The notes under the pieces are model-generated. The model saw only the letters and a program-made list of their open reading frames with translations. It had not been told where the DNA came from and made no database searches. From an uncultured Collinsella sp. (GTDB lineage: Bacteria; Actinomycetota; Coriobacteriia; Coriobacteriales; Coriobacteriaceae): a stretch of DNA of 40,069 nt. Within the stretch, counting starts at the first letter, position 1. Each line of letters starts with the position of its first letter. The DNA lies in contig CAUGTZ010000022.1 in assembly GCA_959602645.1 (NCBI GenBank), forward strand, positions 1 through 40,069, written 5' to 3'. A program made the position numbers and the translations under genes. This document shows, in pieces, positions 23,566 to 33,334 of the stretch.

Positions 23566-24915
23566 CTAAGACTCGATATAGTCTTTGAGCTTGCTGCTGC
23601 GGCTCGGGTGACGAAGCTTGGCCAGGGTCTTGGACTCGATCTGGCGGATACGCTCGCGCGTGACACCAAACTCGCGACCGACCTCCTCGAGCGTGCGGGG
23701 ATGCCCGTCGACAAGGCCAAAGCGCAGCTCGATAACCTTGCGCTCACGATCGGCAAGCGAGTCGAGCACCTGGGTGAGCTGCTCCTGCAGCATGGAGAAG
23801 CTGGCGGCATCGGGCGGAACGATAGCCTGGGAGTCCTCGATGAAGTCGCCCAGCTGGGAATCCTCTTCCTCGCCGATGGGGGTCTCGAGCGACACGGGCT
23901 CCTGCGAAATCTTCTGGATCTCGCGGACGCGGTCGGCGCTCATGTCCATCTCGGCACCGATCTCCTCAGGGGTCGGGTCGCGACCCAGGTCCTGAAGGAG
24001 CTGGCGCTGCACGCGGACGAGCTTGTTGATGGTCTCGACCATATGCACGGGAATACGGATGGTACGGGCCTGATCGGCAATGGCGCGCGTAATGGCCTGA
24101 CGGATCCACCACGTGGCGTACGTGGAGAACTTAAAGCCCTTCTGGTAGTCGAACTTCTCAACAGCGCGGATCAGACCGAGGTTGCCCTCCTGGATCAGGT
24201 CAAGGAACAGCATGCCGCGGCCGACATAGCGTTTGGCGATGGAGACGACCAGACGCAGGTTTGCGCTGATGAGTGCCTGCTTGGCTTCGAGGCCCACGTT
24301 CTCAATGCGCGTAAGACGACGCATCTCGGCACGCGTGAGCTCGAGCTCGCCGGCATCGGCAGCCTCGAGCTTCTCGGTGGCCTCGAGACCGGCCTCGATC
24401 TTCATGGCCAAATCGACCTCTTCGGAGGCGGTCAGCAGGTCGACCTTGCCGATCTCCTTGAGGTACATACGAACCGGATCGCCGGTCAGCATCACCGTGG
24501 AGGCATCGATGCCACGCACGCGGGAGCGTGAACGGGACGTGCGCACGGTGCGCTTCTTCTTGCTCTTGGAAGAACCCATCTCGGCGTCGGCCTGACGGGC
24601 CATCTTGAGCTCGTGATCGTCGAGCGAGCCGGAATCGTGCTCGTCGTCGTCATCAAAATCGTCGGTATCGGTATCGTTATCGTCATCGTCGACGTCCATG
24701 GGGGCGTCGTCGTTACCGCTCGCGGAGATAATCTGGATGCCGCTGTTGCGCAGCGCGGAATACACCGCGGTGAGCTGCTCGTCAGAAACATCGATATCCT
24801 TCAGGGCGACCTGAATCTCGTCCTCGGTTACCGAAGTCCTGTTTGAGCCGTTGCCCATGAGCTTTGCAACGTAGGATTCCAGCCCAGTACCCGTGCTCTC
24901 AGTCTTTTTTGGCAC
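23566..24915 (-). CDS. rpoD: Primary sigma factor RpoD
   Basis: Housekeeping sigma-70, which directs RNA polymerase to -10/-35 promoters. The 449-residue protein has a short region 1.1-like start, a strongly acidic stretch about residues 70-101 followed by a Lys/Arg/Ser-rich stretch about 116-135, then region 1.2 (DPVRMYLKEIG), region 2 (LRLVVSIAKRYVGRGMLFLDLIQEGNLGLIRAVEKFDY, YATWWIRQAITRAIAD), region 3 and region 4 (RERKVIELRFGL, TLEEVGREFGVTRERIRQIE). GTG at 24915 with AAGGGAG five bases upstream is preferred; the in-frame ATG at 24930 has no Shine-Dalgarno. It follows dnaG at a 110-bp gap with a possible promoter of its own. Confidence 0.97.
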   Translation of the reverse strand: MPKKTESTGTGLESYVAKLMGNGSNRTSVTEDEIQVALKDIDVSDEQLTAVYSALRNSGIQIISASGNDDAPMDVDDDDNDTDTDDFDDDDEHDSGSLDDHELKMARQADAEMGSSKSKKKRTVRTSRSRSRVRGIDASTVMLTGDPVRMYLKEIGKVDLLTASEEVDLAMKIEAGLEATEKLEAADAGELELTRAEMRRLTRIENVGLEAKQALISANLRLVVSIAKRYVGRGMLFLDLIQEGNLGLIRAVEKFDYQKGFKFSTYATWWIRQAITRAIADQARTIRIPVHMVETINKLVRVQRQLLQDLGRDPTPEEIGAEMDMSADRVREIQKISQEPVSLETPIGEEEDSQLGDFIEDSQAIVPPDAASFSMLQEQLTQVLDSLADRERKVIELRFGLVDGHPRTLEEVGREFGVTRERIRQIESKTLAKLRHPSRSSKLKDYIES

Positions 24916-24947
24916 AGATTCTCCCTTCATAGTCCACAGGACTCAAT

Positions 24948-24956
24948 ACTTTAGCA
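24948..24956 (-). promoter_or_regulatory. Possible extended -10 promoter of rpoD
   Basis: The minus strand reads TGCTAAAGT about 30 bases before the rpoD start. No good -35 box was found, so confidence is low. Confidence 0.35.
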
Positions 24957-25025
24957 CACACATTGACGTCTATACCCAAAAAGAGGACTGGATATAGGCG
25001 AGAATACGCTGGTTGACCACAACAT

Positions 25026-27134
25026 CTAGGCTTGCTCGGTGCCCGCGGCCTCCAGGCCGATCAAACGGAACGGGTCCGCCACGCCGCCGATCGACTTTTG
25101 CAGCTCGCGTTGACGCTGCGAATCCTGCGCGGCCTGCACGGTCAGCGCGCGACGGGCCTCATCGTCGAGCGAACGGTCTTGGCGCAGCTTGGCCTGCGCG
25201 GCACGCATACGGCGCTTGATGGTGTAGAGCTCGAGCGTATCGAGCATGAACACGATGTTCGTCTCGGTAGGGTGTTTGCTCGTCGCCGAGATGCGCCCGG
25301 CGCTCACAAGCGTTGCCGCCTCGGGACACACCGAGCGCGCCGCATCCATGCAGGCTGCAGGATCGGTTCCCGGCGGCGTTGCCAGAACGGCCCATGCGAT
25401 GGACTCGTGACGTGGGTCAACCCACTCGATAGAGCAGATGCGGTCGGCATACGTGCGGAACAGGTCGGGGTAGCTCGTGAGCATGGTCAGCAGCTCACGC
25501 TCCCCTGCCAAGGACTTACGCTCAAGATCAGTAAGAACCATCGGCGCCGCCGCAGCCGGAGCACCCGAACCATCAGTCACAGGTACAGCACCCATACCAT
25601 CAGGCGCGTCGATCGGCGGCAGGTCGTCGACGACCTCCACGGGCGCGGCGCCGTAGGCATCGAGCGGGACGTAGTCATACGGCTCTTCTTCGACCGGCGC
25701 GAACACCGGCGGCGTCGCGCCCGATGCCCAAGCACCGCGAGATGCCCCCTGCGAACCAGACGTCCGACCGCCCGCGCTACCAGAGCGCTCAGCCTGTGCC
25801 CGCTGGCGCTCATAGTTCTGCTCACGACGTCGTTCCGCATCCTCGCGCTTGGCGACATCGCGAAACACACGGCCCGAACTCGCACGCACTGTCTCCAGAT
25901 CCAAACCCAACAGGTCGGCAATTTGAATAAAGTACGTGTCGATCATATAGCTGTCGCGCAGCGGATAGATAAGCGTCAGCGCATCCTCCAGCGCCTTGGC
26001 GCGACCGCCCGGCGTGGAGATGTCGCTCGACTCCTGCAGCGAACGGTACACGAAGTCCATGAGCGGCTCGGCGGCGTCAATGCGTTTCTGCAGCTCCCCT
26101 CCGCCGTGCGCCGTGATGAACTCCATGGGGTCGTTGCCGTCGGGCAGCACCACGCAGCGCAGGTCCATAGAATCCTGCTCGATAAATTGAATCGCGCGAC
26201 GGGCGGCCTTCTGGCCCGCGGCATCGCCATCGAACATATACACGATACGCTTGGCAAAGCGGGTGAGCGTCTTGACGTGATGCTCCGTGAGCGCGGTGCC
26301 CAGCGTGGCGACAACGTTTTTAATCCCCGCCTCCCAACAGGCGATGCAGTCGGTATAGCCCTCCACCACGATGGCGGTATCCTGCGCGACGATAAACTCC
26401 TTGGCCCAATTAAAGCCGTAGAGGTTTCGCTTTTTATGAAACACGCTCGTCTCGGCGGTGTTGAGGTACTTGGGTTGGCCGTCTCCCATGATGCGACCGC
26501 CAAAGGCGATGTTGTGACCCTGCTCATCAAAAATGGGGAACATCACGCGGTCGTAGAAGCGGTCGGCAAGCTGCCCGCGCCCGCGGCTCACGGCAACGTT
26601 GGCATCGATCATCTCCTGCGGGGTAAAACCCACCTGGGACAGGTGCGACACCAGCGCGTTGCGGCCAGGCGCAAAGCCCAGGCAGTAGCGGCGGCAGACG
26701 TCGCCACCCATGCCGCGGCTGGCAAAGTACTCGCGCGGACGGCCGTCCTTACCGCGCATAAGCATGGTGTGATAGAACTGGGCGGTCTCGGCGCACAGAT
26801 CGTAGATGCGGGCACGCTTGGTACCGCGCTCGCGGCGGTCTCCGGTGTCGTGCAGCTCAATACCCGCGCGATCGGCCAAATAACGGATTGACTCGGGAAA
26901 GCTCAGGTTCTCGCGCTTCATGATATAGGTGAAGACGTCGCCACCCTCGCCGCAGCCAAAGCAATGCCACACCTGCGTGGCGGGAATAATGTGGAAGGAC
27001 GGAGTCTTTTCGCCATGAAAAGGGCAGCAACCCCAAAACTCATGACCGCGGGGCTTGAGCTCAACCGTTTCCTGCACGATGGCGACTAAGTCGGACGCAG
27101 CGCGTACCTGGTCTTTTTCCTCATCGCTAATCAC
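25026..27134 (-). CDS. dnaG: DNA primase DnaG
   Basis: Synthesises RNA primers at the replication fork. The 702-residue protein has the CHC2 zinc site (Cys37, His40, Cys58, Cys61 in CCPFH and CFGCGEGGDVF), the catalytic core with GFAPGRNAL, RVMFPIFDEQGHNIAFGGR, the Toprim motifs EGYTD and FDGDAAG, and a C-terminal helicase-binding domain. A linker of about 100 residues near 430-540, rich in Gly, Ala, Ser, Pro and Asp, makes it longer than the usual 580-650 residues. The start is GTG at 27134, overlapping the ribF stop by eight bases. Classical partner of rpoD. Confidence 0.95.
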   Translation of the reverse strand: MISDEEKDQVRAASDLVAIVQETVELKPRGHEFWGCCPFHGEKTPSFHIIPATQVWHCFGCGEGGDVFTYIMKRENLSFPESIRYLADRAGIELHDTGDRRERGTKRARIYDLCAETAQFYHTMLMRGKDGRPREYFASRGMGGDVCRRYCLGFAPGRNALVSHLSQVGFTPQEMIDANVAVSRGRGQLADRFYDRVMFPIFDEQGHNIAFGGRIMGDGQPKYLNTAETSVFHKKRNLYGFNWAKEFIVAQDTAIVVEGYTDCIACWEAGIKNVVATLGTALTEHHVKTLTRFAKRIVYMFDGDAAGQKAARRAIQFIEQDSMDLRCVVLPDGNDPMEFITAHGGGELQKRIDAAEPLMDFVYRSLQESSDISTPGGRAKALEDALTLIYPLRDSYMIDTYFIQIADLLGLDLETVRASSGRVFRDVAKREDAERRREQNYERQRAQAERSGSAGGRTSGSQGASRGAWASGATPPVFAPVEEEPYDYVPLDAYGAAPVEVVDDLPPIDAPDGMGAVPVTDGSGAPAAAAPMVLTDLERKSLAGERELLTMLTSYPDLFRTYADRICSIEWVDPRHESIAWAVLATPPGTDPAACMDAARSVCPEAATLVSAGRISATSKHPTETNIVFMLDTLELYTIKRRMRAAQAKLRQDRSLDDEARRALTVQAAQDSQRQRELQKSIGGVADPFRLIGLEAAGTEQA

Positions 27135-28134
27135 GGACGCTCACCCCCTGCTCGCCCAAGTTGTGACGAATATCTTCGATATTACCCTCGACGGTCGCGA
27201 TCAACTCATCCAGCGAATCGAACACGCGCGACGGACGCAGCCAGCGCGTAAACGCCAGCGAAACGGAAGCACCGTACAGGTCGCCCGTATAACCAATTAA
27301 ATTAGCCTCAAGATGCGCAGATGCCGCATCATCGGCATACGTCGGCGGCAGTCCGACGTTAACGGCAGCGGGCCACACGATGTCGTTTACCAGCACCAGG
27401 CCCTCATACACGCCATCGGCAGGCACCTGAATGCCGTCGGGAACCTGTAGGTTTGCCGTGGGAAAGCCCATGCCAGAGCCCTCGTGGCGGCCGCGAATAA
27501 CACCGCCACGCACCATATACGGGCGGCCGAGTAACCCAGCAGCAAGCCCCACATGGCCCTGTCCCAGCTCGTGACGAATGCGGGTGGCGCAAATGGCCTC
27601 GCCGCCCTCGCAAAGCAGGTCGTGACCATACACGTCAACTCCGCGCTCGGAACCCCAGGCGCGCATCTCGGCAACACCAGAAGCACCGCCGCGACCCAGC
27701 CTAAAATCGCTGCCAACGCGAATCGAACGAATGTCGACAACGCGTGACAACAGTGCGAGAAAACCGACATGGTCGAGCGCCGCAACCTCAGGCGTAAAGG
27801 GAACGGCCACCACCGCATCGACCCCGGTTTGAGCCAGGGCATGCAGACGGTCGGCCGTCGTCATCAATTTTTGAGCGGGCGAAGGGCTCACCACGACGTC
27901 CGGGTCGGGATCGAAGGTAACCACGACCGCCTTACAGCCATGGGCACGGGCATCACAGACAAGCGCTTCGATGAGTTCCTGGTGTCCACGGTGCACACCA
28001 TCGAAAACGCCGATGGCGATGGAGGCAGCACCCAAGTGCTCGCACTCATCAAATGCATCGGCAGCAACGATGCGAGCCTCGTCCGACTCGCCCGCGAAAA
28101 AGATACGCGCGAGCTCGCGAGCGGACAACATCAT
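27127..28134 (-). CDS. ribF: Bifunctional riboflavin kinase/FAD synthetase
   Basis: Converts riboflavin to FMN and FMN to FAD. The 335-residue protein has the FAD-synthetase nucleotidyltransferase motif SIAIGVFDGVHRGHQELI near 38-55, VVTFDPDP near 71, RVGSDFRLGRGGASG near 139, ISSTR-equivalent ICATRIRHEL near 181, and the riboflavin-kinase domain with GMGFPTANLQVPDG near 221 and DGVYEGLVLV near 240. Usually about 310 residues. Its ATG overlaps the truB stop (ATGA), and its end overlaps dnaG, coupling tRNA modification, cofactor and replication genes in one transcript. Confidence 0.95.
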   Translation of the reverse strand: MMLSARELARIFFAGESDEARIVAADAFDECEHLGAASIAIGVFDGVHRGHQELIEALVCDARAHGCKAVVVTFDPDPDVVVSPSPAQKLMTTADRLHALAQTGVDAVVAVPFTPEVAALDHVGFLALLSRVVDIRSIRVGSDFRLGRGGASGVAEMRAWGSERGVDVYGHDLLCEGGEAICATRIRHELGQGHVGLAAGLLGRPYMVRGGVIRGRHEGSGMGFPTANLQVPDGIQVPADGVYEGLVLVNDIVWPAAVNVGLPPTYADDAASAHLEANLIGYTGDLYGASVSLAFTRWLRPSRVFDSLDELIATVEGNIEDIRHNLGEQGVSVRD

Positions 28135-29063
28135 CGAACACCGCCGATTGCCTGCGGAAACACGTGCTCCATGACAAAGCGGCCACTCTCAATGCGGGCG
28201 AGCGCCTTGAGTCCCCCATCGAGCACCAACGCAAACGGCGCCTTCGAGGCATCGAAATCCGCAAGCGCACGCTCAACGGGAATGCGTCGGCCGCAGAGCA
28301 GGTCATCGGCAAGATTGCCCGGCAAGTCAACACGCGTGGCGCCCAGGGCCGCAATGGGATCCAGGGCAAAGCCAGGCGCGGACTCGGGGGAAAGTTCCTC
28401 GACCGCATGACAAGCGCCAATGGAAACAACACCGGAGGCCGTGCGGCGCAACGCGGAAATGTGCGCGGCGCTCTCACAGGCGCGGCCCAAGTCTCGAGCG
28501 AGCGCACGGATATAGGTGCCCTTGCTCACCGAGAACGCCACGGTCCACACACACGTATCACCTTCGCCGCCCACGGCGATCAGGTCGGCGGCATAGACCT
28601 CGACGGGGCGCGGAGGCAGGTCCACCGCATTGCCCTCGCGAGCAGACTTGTAGGCGCGAACGCCATTGACCGAGATAGCCGAAAACGCCGGCGGCACCTG
28701 CATCTGCGGACCCAGCATGGCCGCCAAGCGCTCACGGGCATAGGCAGGATCGCGCAGCTCGTTGGCAATAGCCACCGTGCGGACCGCCTCGCCCTCCGCA
28801 TCATCGGTATTGGTCTCGGCGCCAAACGAGATGTCGGCGACATAGCTTTTGGTATCGAGGGTTAGCATGCCCAGCAAACGAGTAGCCTGGCCAACACCCA
28901 CCACCATGACACCCGATGCCATGGGGTCGAGCGTGCCGGCATGGCCGACGCGACGCTCATGGAGGGCGCGCCGACATTGCGAGACCACATCGTGGGACGT
29001 GCAGCCCACCGGCTTATCGACGGCGAGCAGCATATTCAGTTGAGAAGGCGTACGACGAGCCAT
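28131..29063 (-). CDS. truB: tRNA pseudouridine-55 synthase TruB
   Basis: Isomerises U55 of the tRNA T loop to pseudouridine. The 310-residue protein has LLAVDKPVGCTSHDVV near 12-27, the catalytic-Asp motif VGHAGTLDPMASGVMVVGVGQATRL near 39-63, DTKSYVADISFGAETNTDDAEG near 70-91, and SKGTYIRALARDLGRA near 188. GGATGG precedes the ATG. It follows nrnA by 15 bp and overlaps ribF. The rbfA-nrnA-truB-ribF order is widespread in Gram-positive genomes. Confidence 0.96.
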   Translation of the reverse strand: MARRTPSQLNMLLAVDKPVGCTSHDVVSQCRRALHERRVGHAGTLDPMASGVMVVGVGQATRLLGMLTLDTKSYVADISFGAETNTDDAEGEAVRTVAIANELRDPAYARERLAAMLGPQMQVPPAFSAISVNGVRAYKSAREGNAVDLPPRPVEVYAADLIAVGGEGDTCVWTVAFSVSKGTYIRALARDLGRACESAAHISALRRTASGVVSIGACHAVEELSPESAPGFALDPIAALGATRVDLPGNLADDLLCGRRIPVERALADFDASKAPFALVLDGGLKALARIESGRFVMEHVFPQAIGGVR

Positions 29064-29078
29064 GTACCATCCAAAAAG

Positions 29079-30122
29079 TTAAAGCTCGACGGTCACCGAA
29101 GCGGGATCCTCCCCTACCAGTTCGGCCAGCATGGGAAGTGCCACGGTGAGCGTCTCGAGAATCGTTCCGTTGTTGGAGAAACCGGCGGCAGCGGGATGTC
29201 CGCCTCCGCCAAAGGCAGCAGCGATCTCGGACACGTTGAGGTCGCCCTTGGAGCGCAGGTTGCCGCGCACCTTGGTATCGCCCTCAATGCCCTTCAGGAA
29301 CAGGCAGACTTCGACGCCCATCACCGAGCGAACCACATCGACCAGGCCGTCGCACTCATCCGAGGTGACACCGCAGGCCTCAAGGTCACTCTGGTACGCG
29401 TAGCTATACGCGACGCGCCCGTGGGCCACCGTCTTAATGCGGCCCATAACGATGGACTTGAGGTGCAAAAATTCAACGCGCATGCTCTGGTAGACCTCGA
29501 GTGCCACACGCGCCGGATCGGCACCGTGGGCAACCAGACGCGAGGCTGCATGGAACGCGGCGGCATCGGCGTTTTGGTACTGAAAACGGCCGGTATCGGT
29601 AACCAAGCCACACAGCAGGCAGGTCGCAACGCCATCACGTGCGACAATGCCGCAATTGTCCAAGAAGCGGTCGATGATCATGGCGCAGGCTGCAGCTTCG
29701 ACGCGCCTCAGGCTGAGCTCGGCAAACTCCTCACGCGCCGGATGGTGATCGAAGCACACCACATGCTTGGAGCGACGAAGCACCTCGGCGGAATTATTGA
29801 GACGCTCGACGACCGGCACGTCCACCGAGATGAACAGGTCCGGATTGCCGGTGTACGCAGATGCCGGCACCAGGCGATCGGAGCCTTCCATAAAGCGGTA
29901 GATGCGCGGAACCGGATCATCGTCTGCCAGCAGCAGGGCAATGTCCTTGTTAGGGAAAAACTTCATAAGCGAGAGGCCCAGACCCAACACGGAGCCCAGG
30001 GCGTCGCCATCGGGAGAAGTGTGTCCCGAAATCGCAATGGAGGACGCATCCTCGATGAGCTCGAGGATGCGTCGCTGAATATCTGCAGACTCGCACGAGG
30101 CGAGGTCGGCGGAATTAGTCAT
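29079..30122 (-). CDS. nrnA: DHH phosphoesterase, NrnA family
   Basis: DHH/DHHA1 phosphoesterase. NrnA proteins degrade very short RNA (nanoRNA) or cyclic-dinucleotide products and hydrolyse 3'-phosphoadenosine 5'-phosphate. The 347-residue protein has SGHTSPDGDALGSVLGL near 32-48, ISVDVPVVERLN near 98, the DHH motif in VCFDHHPAREEF near 121-132, TDTGRFQYQNA near 175, and the DHHA1 motif FGGGGHPAAAGF near 309-320. Its ATG overlaps the rbfA stop by eight bases. Precise substrate among nanoRNA, pGpG, pApA and pAp cannot be read from sequence. Confidence 0.92.
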   Translation of the reverse strand: MTNSADLASCESADIQRRILELIEDASSIAISGHTSPDGDALGSVLGLGLSLMKFFPNKDIALLLADDDPVPRIYRFMEGSDRLVPASAYTGNPDLFISVDVPVVERLNNSAEVLRRSKHVVCFDHHPAREEFAELSLRRVEAAACAMIIDRFLDNCGIVARDGVATCLLCGLVTDTGRFQYQNADAAAFHAASRLVAHGADPARVALEVYQSMRVEFLHLKSIVMGRIKTVAHGRVAYSYAYQSDLEACGVTSDECDGLVDVVRSVMGVEVCLFLKGIEGDTKVRGNLRSKGDLNVSEIAAAFGGGGHPAAAGFSNNGTILETLTVALPMLAELVGEDPASVTVEL

Positions 30123-30525
30123 CTAAAGCTGCCTCCTGGGCGGCATCCGCCATCGGATAGCCGTCCTCGTCCTTTTCGATCGCAAGCGTGGCGGGAACGT
30201 TTTCCAGCGCACGCGTGATGCGCTCGGCCTCATCGGTCGAGCGATCGATGCGAAAATCGAGCTCGGGCGTAACACGCCAATCGAGCGAGCGAGCCAACAG
30301 GCTGCGAATACGGCCCTTGGCGCTTGCGAGCGCCTCCATGACCTCGTCGTAGCGGCTCGCATCGCACGACACGTACACACGCGCGAACGAACGGTCCACC
30401 GCGACCTCAACCGCGGTCAAAGTAACCAGGTCGAGACGCGGATCGGAAACCTCAAAGAGCAGGATATAACCAAGCTTCTCGCGAAGCTGCTCGCCCAGAC
30501 GGCGGGTTGCCTGCGTTTGCTTCAT
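30115..30525 (-). CDS. rbfA: Ribosome-binding factor A
   Basis: Small KH-fold protein needed for late 30S-subunit maturation. The 136-residue protein has RRLGEQLREKLGYILLFEVSDPRLDLVTLTAVEVAVDRSFARVYVS in its first half, typical of RbfA, and LDWRVTPELDFRIDRSTDEAERI in the second. A longer frame in register extends through the infB shadow, but the ATG at 30525 is preceded by TAGGGGGT, which also contains the infB stop codon. The gap to infB is 11 bp. Confidence 0.95.
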   Translation of the reverse strand: MKQTQATRRLGEQLREKLGYILLFEVSDPRLDLVTLTAVEVAVDRSFARVYVSCDASRYDEVMEALASAKGRIRSLLARSLDWRVTPELDFRIDRSTDEAERITRALENVPATLAIEKDEDGYPMADAAQEAALDD

Positions 30526-30536
30526 AGCGCTACCCC

Positions 30537-33251
30537 CTACTCGGTACGGGCAACCTGGTCGATGCGGTAACCCTCGATCTGGTCGCCGGGCTTGATGTCC
30601 TGGAAGTTCTCCAGGCCAATGCCGCCCTCGGAACCGCTCTTGAGGCTCTTGGCCTCGTCCTTGTAGTGGCGCATCGAGGCGATCTTGCCGTTGAAGACCA
30701 CGATGCCGTCGCGCACCAGGCGCACGGAATCGGTCGCGGCGATCTCGCCCTCTTCGACGCGGACACCGGCGGCGATACCGACTTTGGGCACCTTGAAGGT
30801 GTCCAGAACGGTCGCGGTACCCGTGGAGACCTCGACCTCGGTGGGCTTGAGCATGCCGATACGGGCAGCGTCGAGCTCCTCGAGGCACTTGTAGATGACG
30901 TCGTAGCAACGGATCTCGACGCCCTCGCGCTCGGCGGCGGAGCGGGCCTTACCGTCGGGACGGACGCCAAAGCCGATGATGATGGCGTTGGAGGCGTCGG
31001 CCAGGACGACGTCGGTCTCGTTGATGGCACCAACGGCGGAGTGGATCGTGTTGATGCGGACCTCGGACTGATCCATCTTGTCGAGCGAATCCTGAAGGGC
31101 CTCGATGGAACCCTGGACGTCGGCCTTGATGATCAGGTTGAGCTCCTTGACCTCGGCGTCGGCAATGGTCTCGAAGAGGTTCTCGAGCGTGACGTGCTTG
31201 ACGCGGCTCTGCTCCTCGATACGGGCCTTGAGCGAACGCTCGTCGGCGAGGGCACGAGCCTCGCGCTCGTCCTCGAACACGCGGAACTCGTCACCGGCGT
31301 TGGGCACGGACTGCAGGCCCAGGATCTCGACGGCGTCGGAGGGACCGGCCTCGGTGACGGCGCGACCCTTGGGGTCGAGCATAGCACGGACGCGGCCGTA
31401 GGTAAGGCCGGCGACCAGCGTATCGCCCACGTGCAAGGTACCGCGGGTCACGAGCACGGTAGCGACCGAGCCGCGGCCCTTGTCGAGCTTGGCCTCGAGG
31501 ACGTTGCCGGAGGCAAAGGTGTCCGGGTTGGCCTTGAGCTCGAGCACGTCTGCCTGGAGCAGCACGGTCTCCAGAAGGTCGTCGATACCGATCTTCTGCT
31601 TGGCCGAGATGTTGACGAACATGTTCTGTCCGCCCCACTCCTCGGGGATGACGCCGTACTCGGTGAGCTCCTGGCGCACGCGGTCGGGGTTGGCACCCGG
31701 CTTATCGATCTTGTTGACGGCGACGACGATGGGTACGCCGGCGGCCTTGGCGTGGTTGATCGACTCGACCGTCTGGGGCATGACGCCGTCGTCGGCAGCC
31801 ACGATCAGAATAACGATGTCGGTCACCTTGGCACCACGGGCACGCATGGCCGTAAAGGTAGCGTGACCCGGGGTATCGATGAAGGTGATCTTGCGGTCGT
31901 TGATCATAACCTGCGAAGCACCGATGGCCTGCGTGATGCCGCCCGCCTCGCCGGCAGCGACGCCGGTGTGACGGATGGCGTCGAGGAGGCTCGTCTTGCC
32001 GTGGTCGACGTGGCCCATGACGGTGACGACCGGTGCGCGCGGCTTAAGGTCGGCGGGATCGTCGTAGAACGAGAAGGTGTTCTCCTCCTCGGGGGTGATG
32101 ATCTTGATCTGACGGCCCAGGTCGTCGGCAACGAGCTCGACGAGGTCGTCGGACATGGACTGTGTCATGGTGAGCGGCGTACCCAGCAGGAACAGGCGCT
32201 TGATGATGTCGTTGGCCGGAACGTCGAGAGCCTCGGCAAGCTCCTGGACCGTAACACCCTGGGAGACCTTGATGGCATCGAGTTCCTCGGGGTTCACGCC
32301 CTGGGCCAACGCCTCCTCTATCTTGCGCTCCTCCTGAGCCTTGGCAGCCTCGCGCTCACGCTTCTCCTTGCGCTTCTTGCGGCGACCGGTGGACTCACGA
32401 GAGGCCTCCTCGACGGCGGCACGAGCCTCCTCGAGCACCTTCTCGCGGCTGTACTCCTCGGCCTCGCGAGCCATGCGGCTGTAGTGGTCCTCTTCGTTGT
32501 TGTGACCGCCCTTGCGCTTCTTGCCCTTGCCCTGCTTATCGGGGTTGGGGAAGTCCATGCCGGCAGCGACGTTGTTGCTGGCGTTGGTGCGATGGCTGTG
32601 CGGACGGCTCTCGGAGGCGTTGCGCTCGGAGTTGTTGTCGGAAGCGTTGCGATCGTTACGACGGCCACCGCGGCGGTCGTTGTTGCCGCCACGACGGTTA
32701 CCGCGCTCGGCGGCGCGCTCGGCCTTGGCCTTGTCCTCGGCGTCCTTCTTCTCCTTGAGCACGGTCTCCTGTGCGGCGATCTGGTCGAGCAGCGAACGGA
32801 AGCGCGAACCGGAGTCGGAAGCGGGAACGGCGCGGCGCTGGGCCTCGCGGGCAGCCTCCTCCTTCTCGCGGGCAAGGCGCTCCTGCTCGGCCTTCTTCTT
32901 GGCCTCGGCCTCGGCGCGGGCAGCCTCCTCGGCAGCCTGGGCTGCGGCAAACTGGCGGCGCTCCTCCTCGCGGGCCTTCTCGGCGGCGATGCGCTCGCGC
33001 TCGGCCTCGGCGGCGCGTGCGGCCTCCTCGGCGGCAGCTGCCTGCTCCTCGGCCTGCTTGGCGGCCTCGACTTCCTGAGCGCGGGCCTCGATCACCGAGG
33101 CGAGCTGCTTGCGGACCATGGCGACATAGGCGTCCTCCAAGGTGGAGGAAGCGGACTTAGCGGGAATCTTCATATCGGCGAGATGACCCATCAGTTCCTT
33201 GGAGGTCATGCCGAACTCTTTGGCCAGGGTGGACACACGGACTTTTGCCAT
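30537..33251 (-). CDS. infB: Translation initiation factor IF-2
   Basis: GTPase that brings initiator tRNA to the 30S subunit and promotes subunit joining. The 904-residue protein has an IF2_N motif at residues 1-50, a long charged Ala/Glu/Arg helix (about 50-180), an Arg/Gly/Asn-rich low-complexity stretch (about 183-230), another charged region, a second IF2_N-like motif near 325-360, the G domain with GHVDHGKT at 413-420, DTPGHATFTAMRARGA and NKIDKPGANPDRV, and C-terminal domains ending PGDQIEGYRIDQVARTE. AGGTGA precedes the ATG. Only 91 bp separate it from nusA, with no ylxR gene between them. Confidence 0.97.
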   Translation of the reverse strand: MAKVRVSTLAKEFGMTSKELMGHLADMKIPAKSASSTLEDAYVAMVRKQLASVIEARAQEVEAAKQAEEQAAAAEEAARAAEAERERIAAEKAREEERRQFAAAQAAEEAARAEAEAKKKAEQERLAREKEEAAREAQRRAVPASDSGSRFRSLLDQIAAQETVLKEKKDAEDKAKAERAAERGNRRGGNNDRRGGRRNDRNASDNNSERNASESRPHSHRTNASNNVAAGMDFPNPDKQGKGKKRKGGHNNEEDHYSRMAREAEEYSREKVLEEARAAVEEASRESTGRRKKRKEKREREAAKAQEERKIEEALAQGVNPEELDAIKVSQGVTVQELAEALDVPANDIIKRLFLLGTPLTMTQSMSDDLVELVADDLGRQIKIITPEEENTFSFYDDPADLKPRAPVVTVMGHVDHGKTSLLDAIRHTGVAAGEAGGITQAIGASQVMINDRKITFIDTPGHATFTAMRARGAKVTDIVILIVAADDGVMPQTVESINHAKAAGVPIVVAVNKIDKPGANPDRVRQELTEYGVIPEEWGGQNMFVNISAKQKIGIDDLLETVLLQADVLELKANPDTFASGNVLEAKLDKGRGSVATVLVTRGTLHVGDTLVAGLTYGRVRAMLDPKGRAVTEAGPSDAVEILGLQSVPNAGDEFRVFEDEREARALADERSLKARIEEQSRVKHVTLENLFETIADAEVKELNLIIKADVQGSIEALQDSLDKMDQSEVRINTIHSAVGAINETDVVLADASNAIIIGFGVRPDGKARSAAEREGVEIRCYDVIYKCLEELDAARIGMLKPTEVEVSTGTATVLDTFKVPKVGIAAGVRVEEGEIAATDSVRLVRDGIVVFNGKIASMRHYKDEAKSLKSGSEGGIGLENFQDIKPGDQIEGYRIDQVARTE

Positions 33252-33311
33252 ATGACTTCACCTACCCTTTCTGGCACCTTGGGTGCCTAGAGACTGAACG
33301 AGCGTGGGAGA

Positions 33312-33334
33312 CGCGCCGGGACCCGCCCGGCGCG
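33312..33334 (-). other. G+C-rich hairpin between nusA and infB
   Basis: CGCGCCGGG (33312-33320) and CCCGGCGCG (33326-33334) form a perfect 9-bp stem with a 5-nt loop, just after the nusA stop; a second small stem (GGCACC/GGTGCC, 33273-33287) follows. No U-run, so it is more likely an RNA stability or processing element than a terminator. Confidence 0.5.

Noticed and set aside
30526..30909. N-terminal extension of rbfA into infB
   Set aside because: Arg-rich shadow of infB; the RbfA fold begins at the ATG at 30525, which has its own ribosome-binding site.
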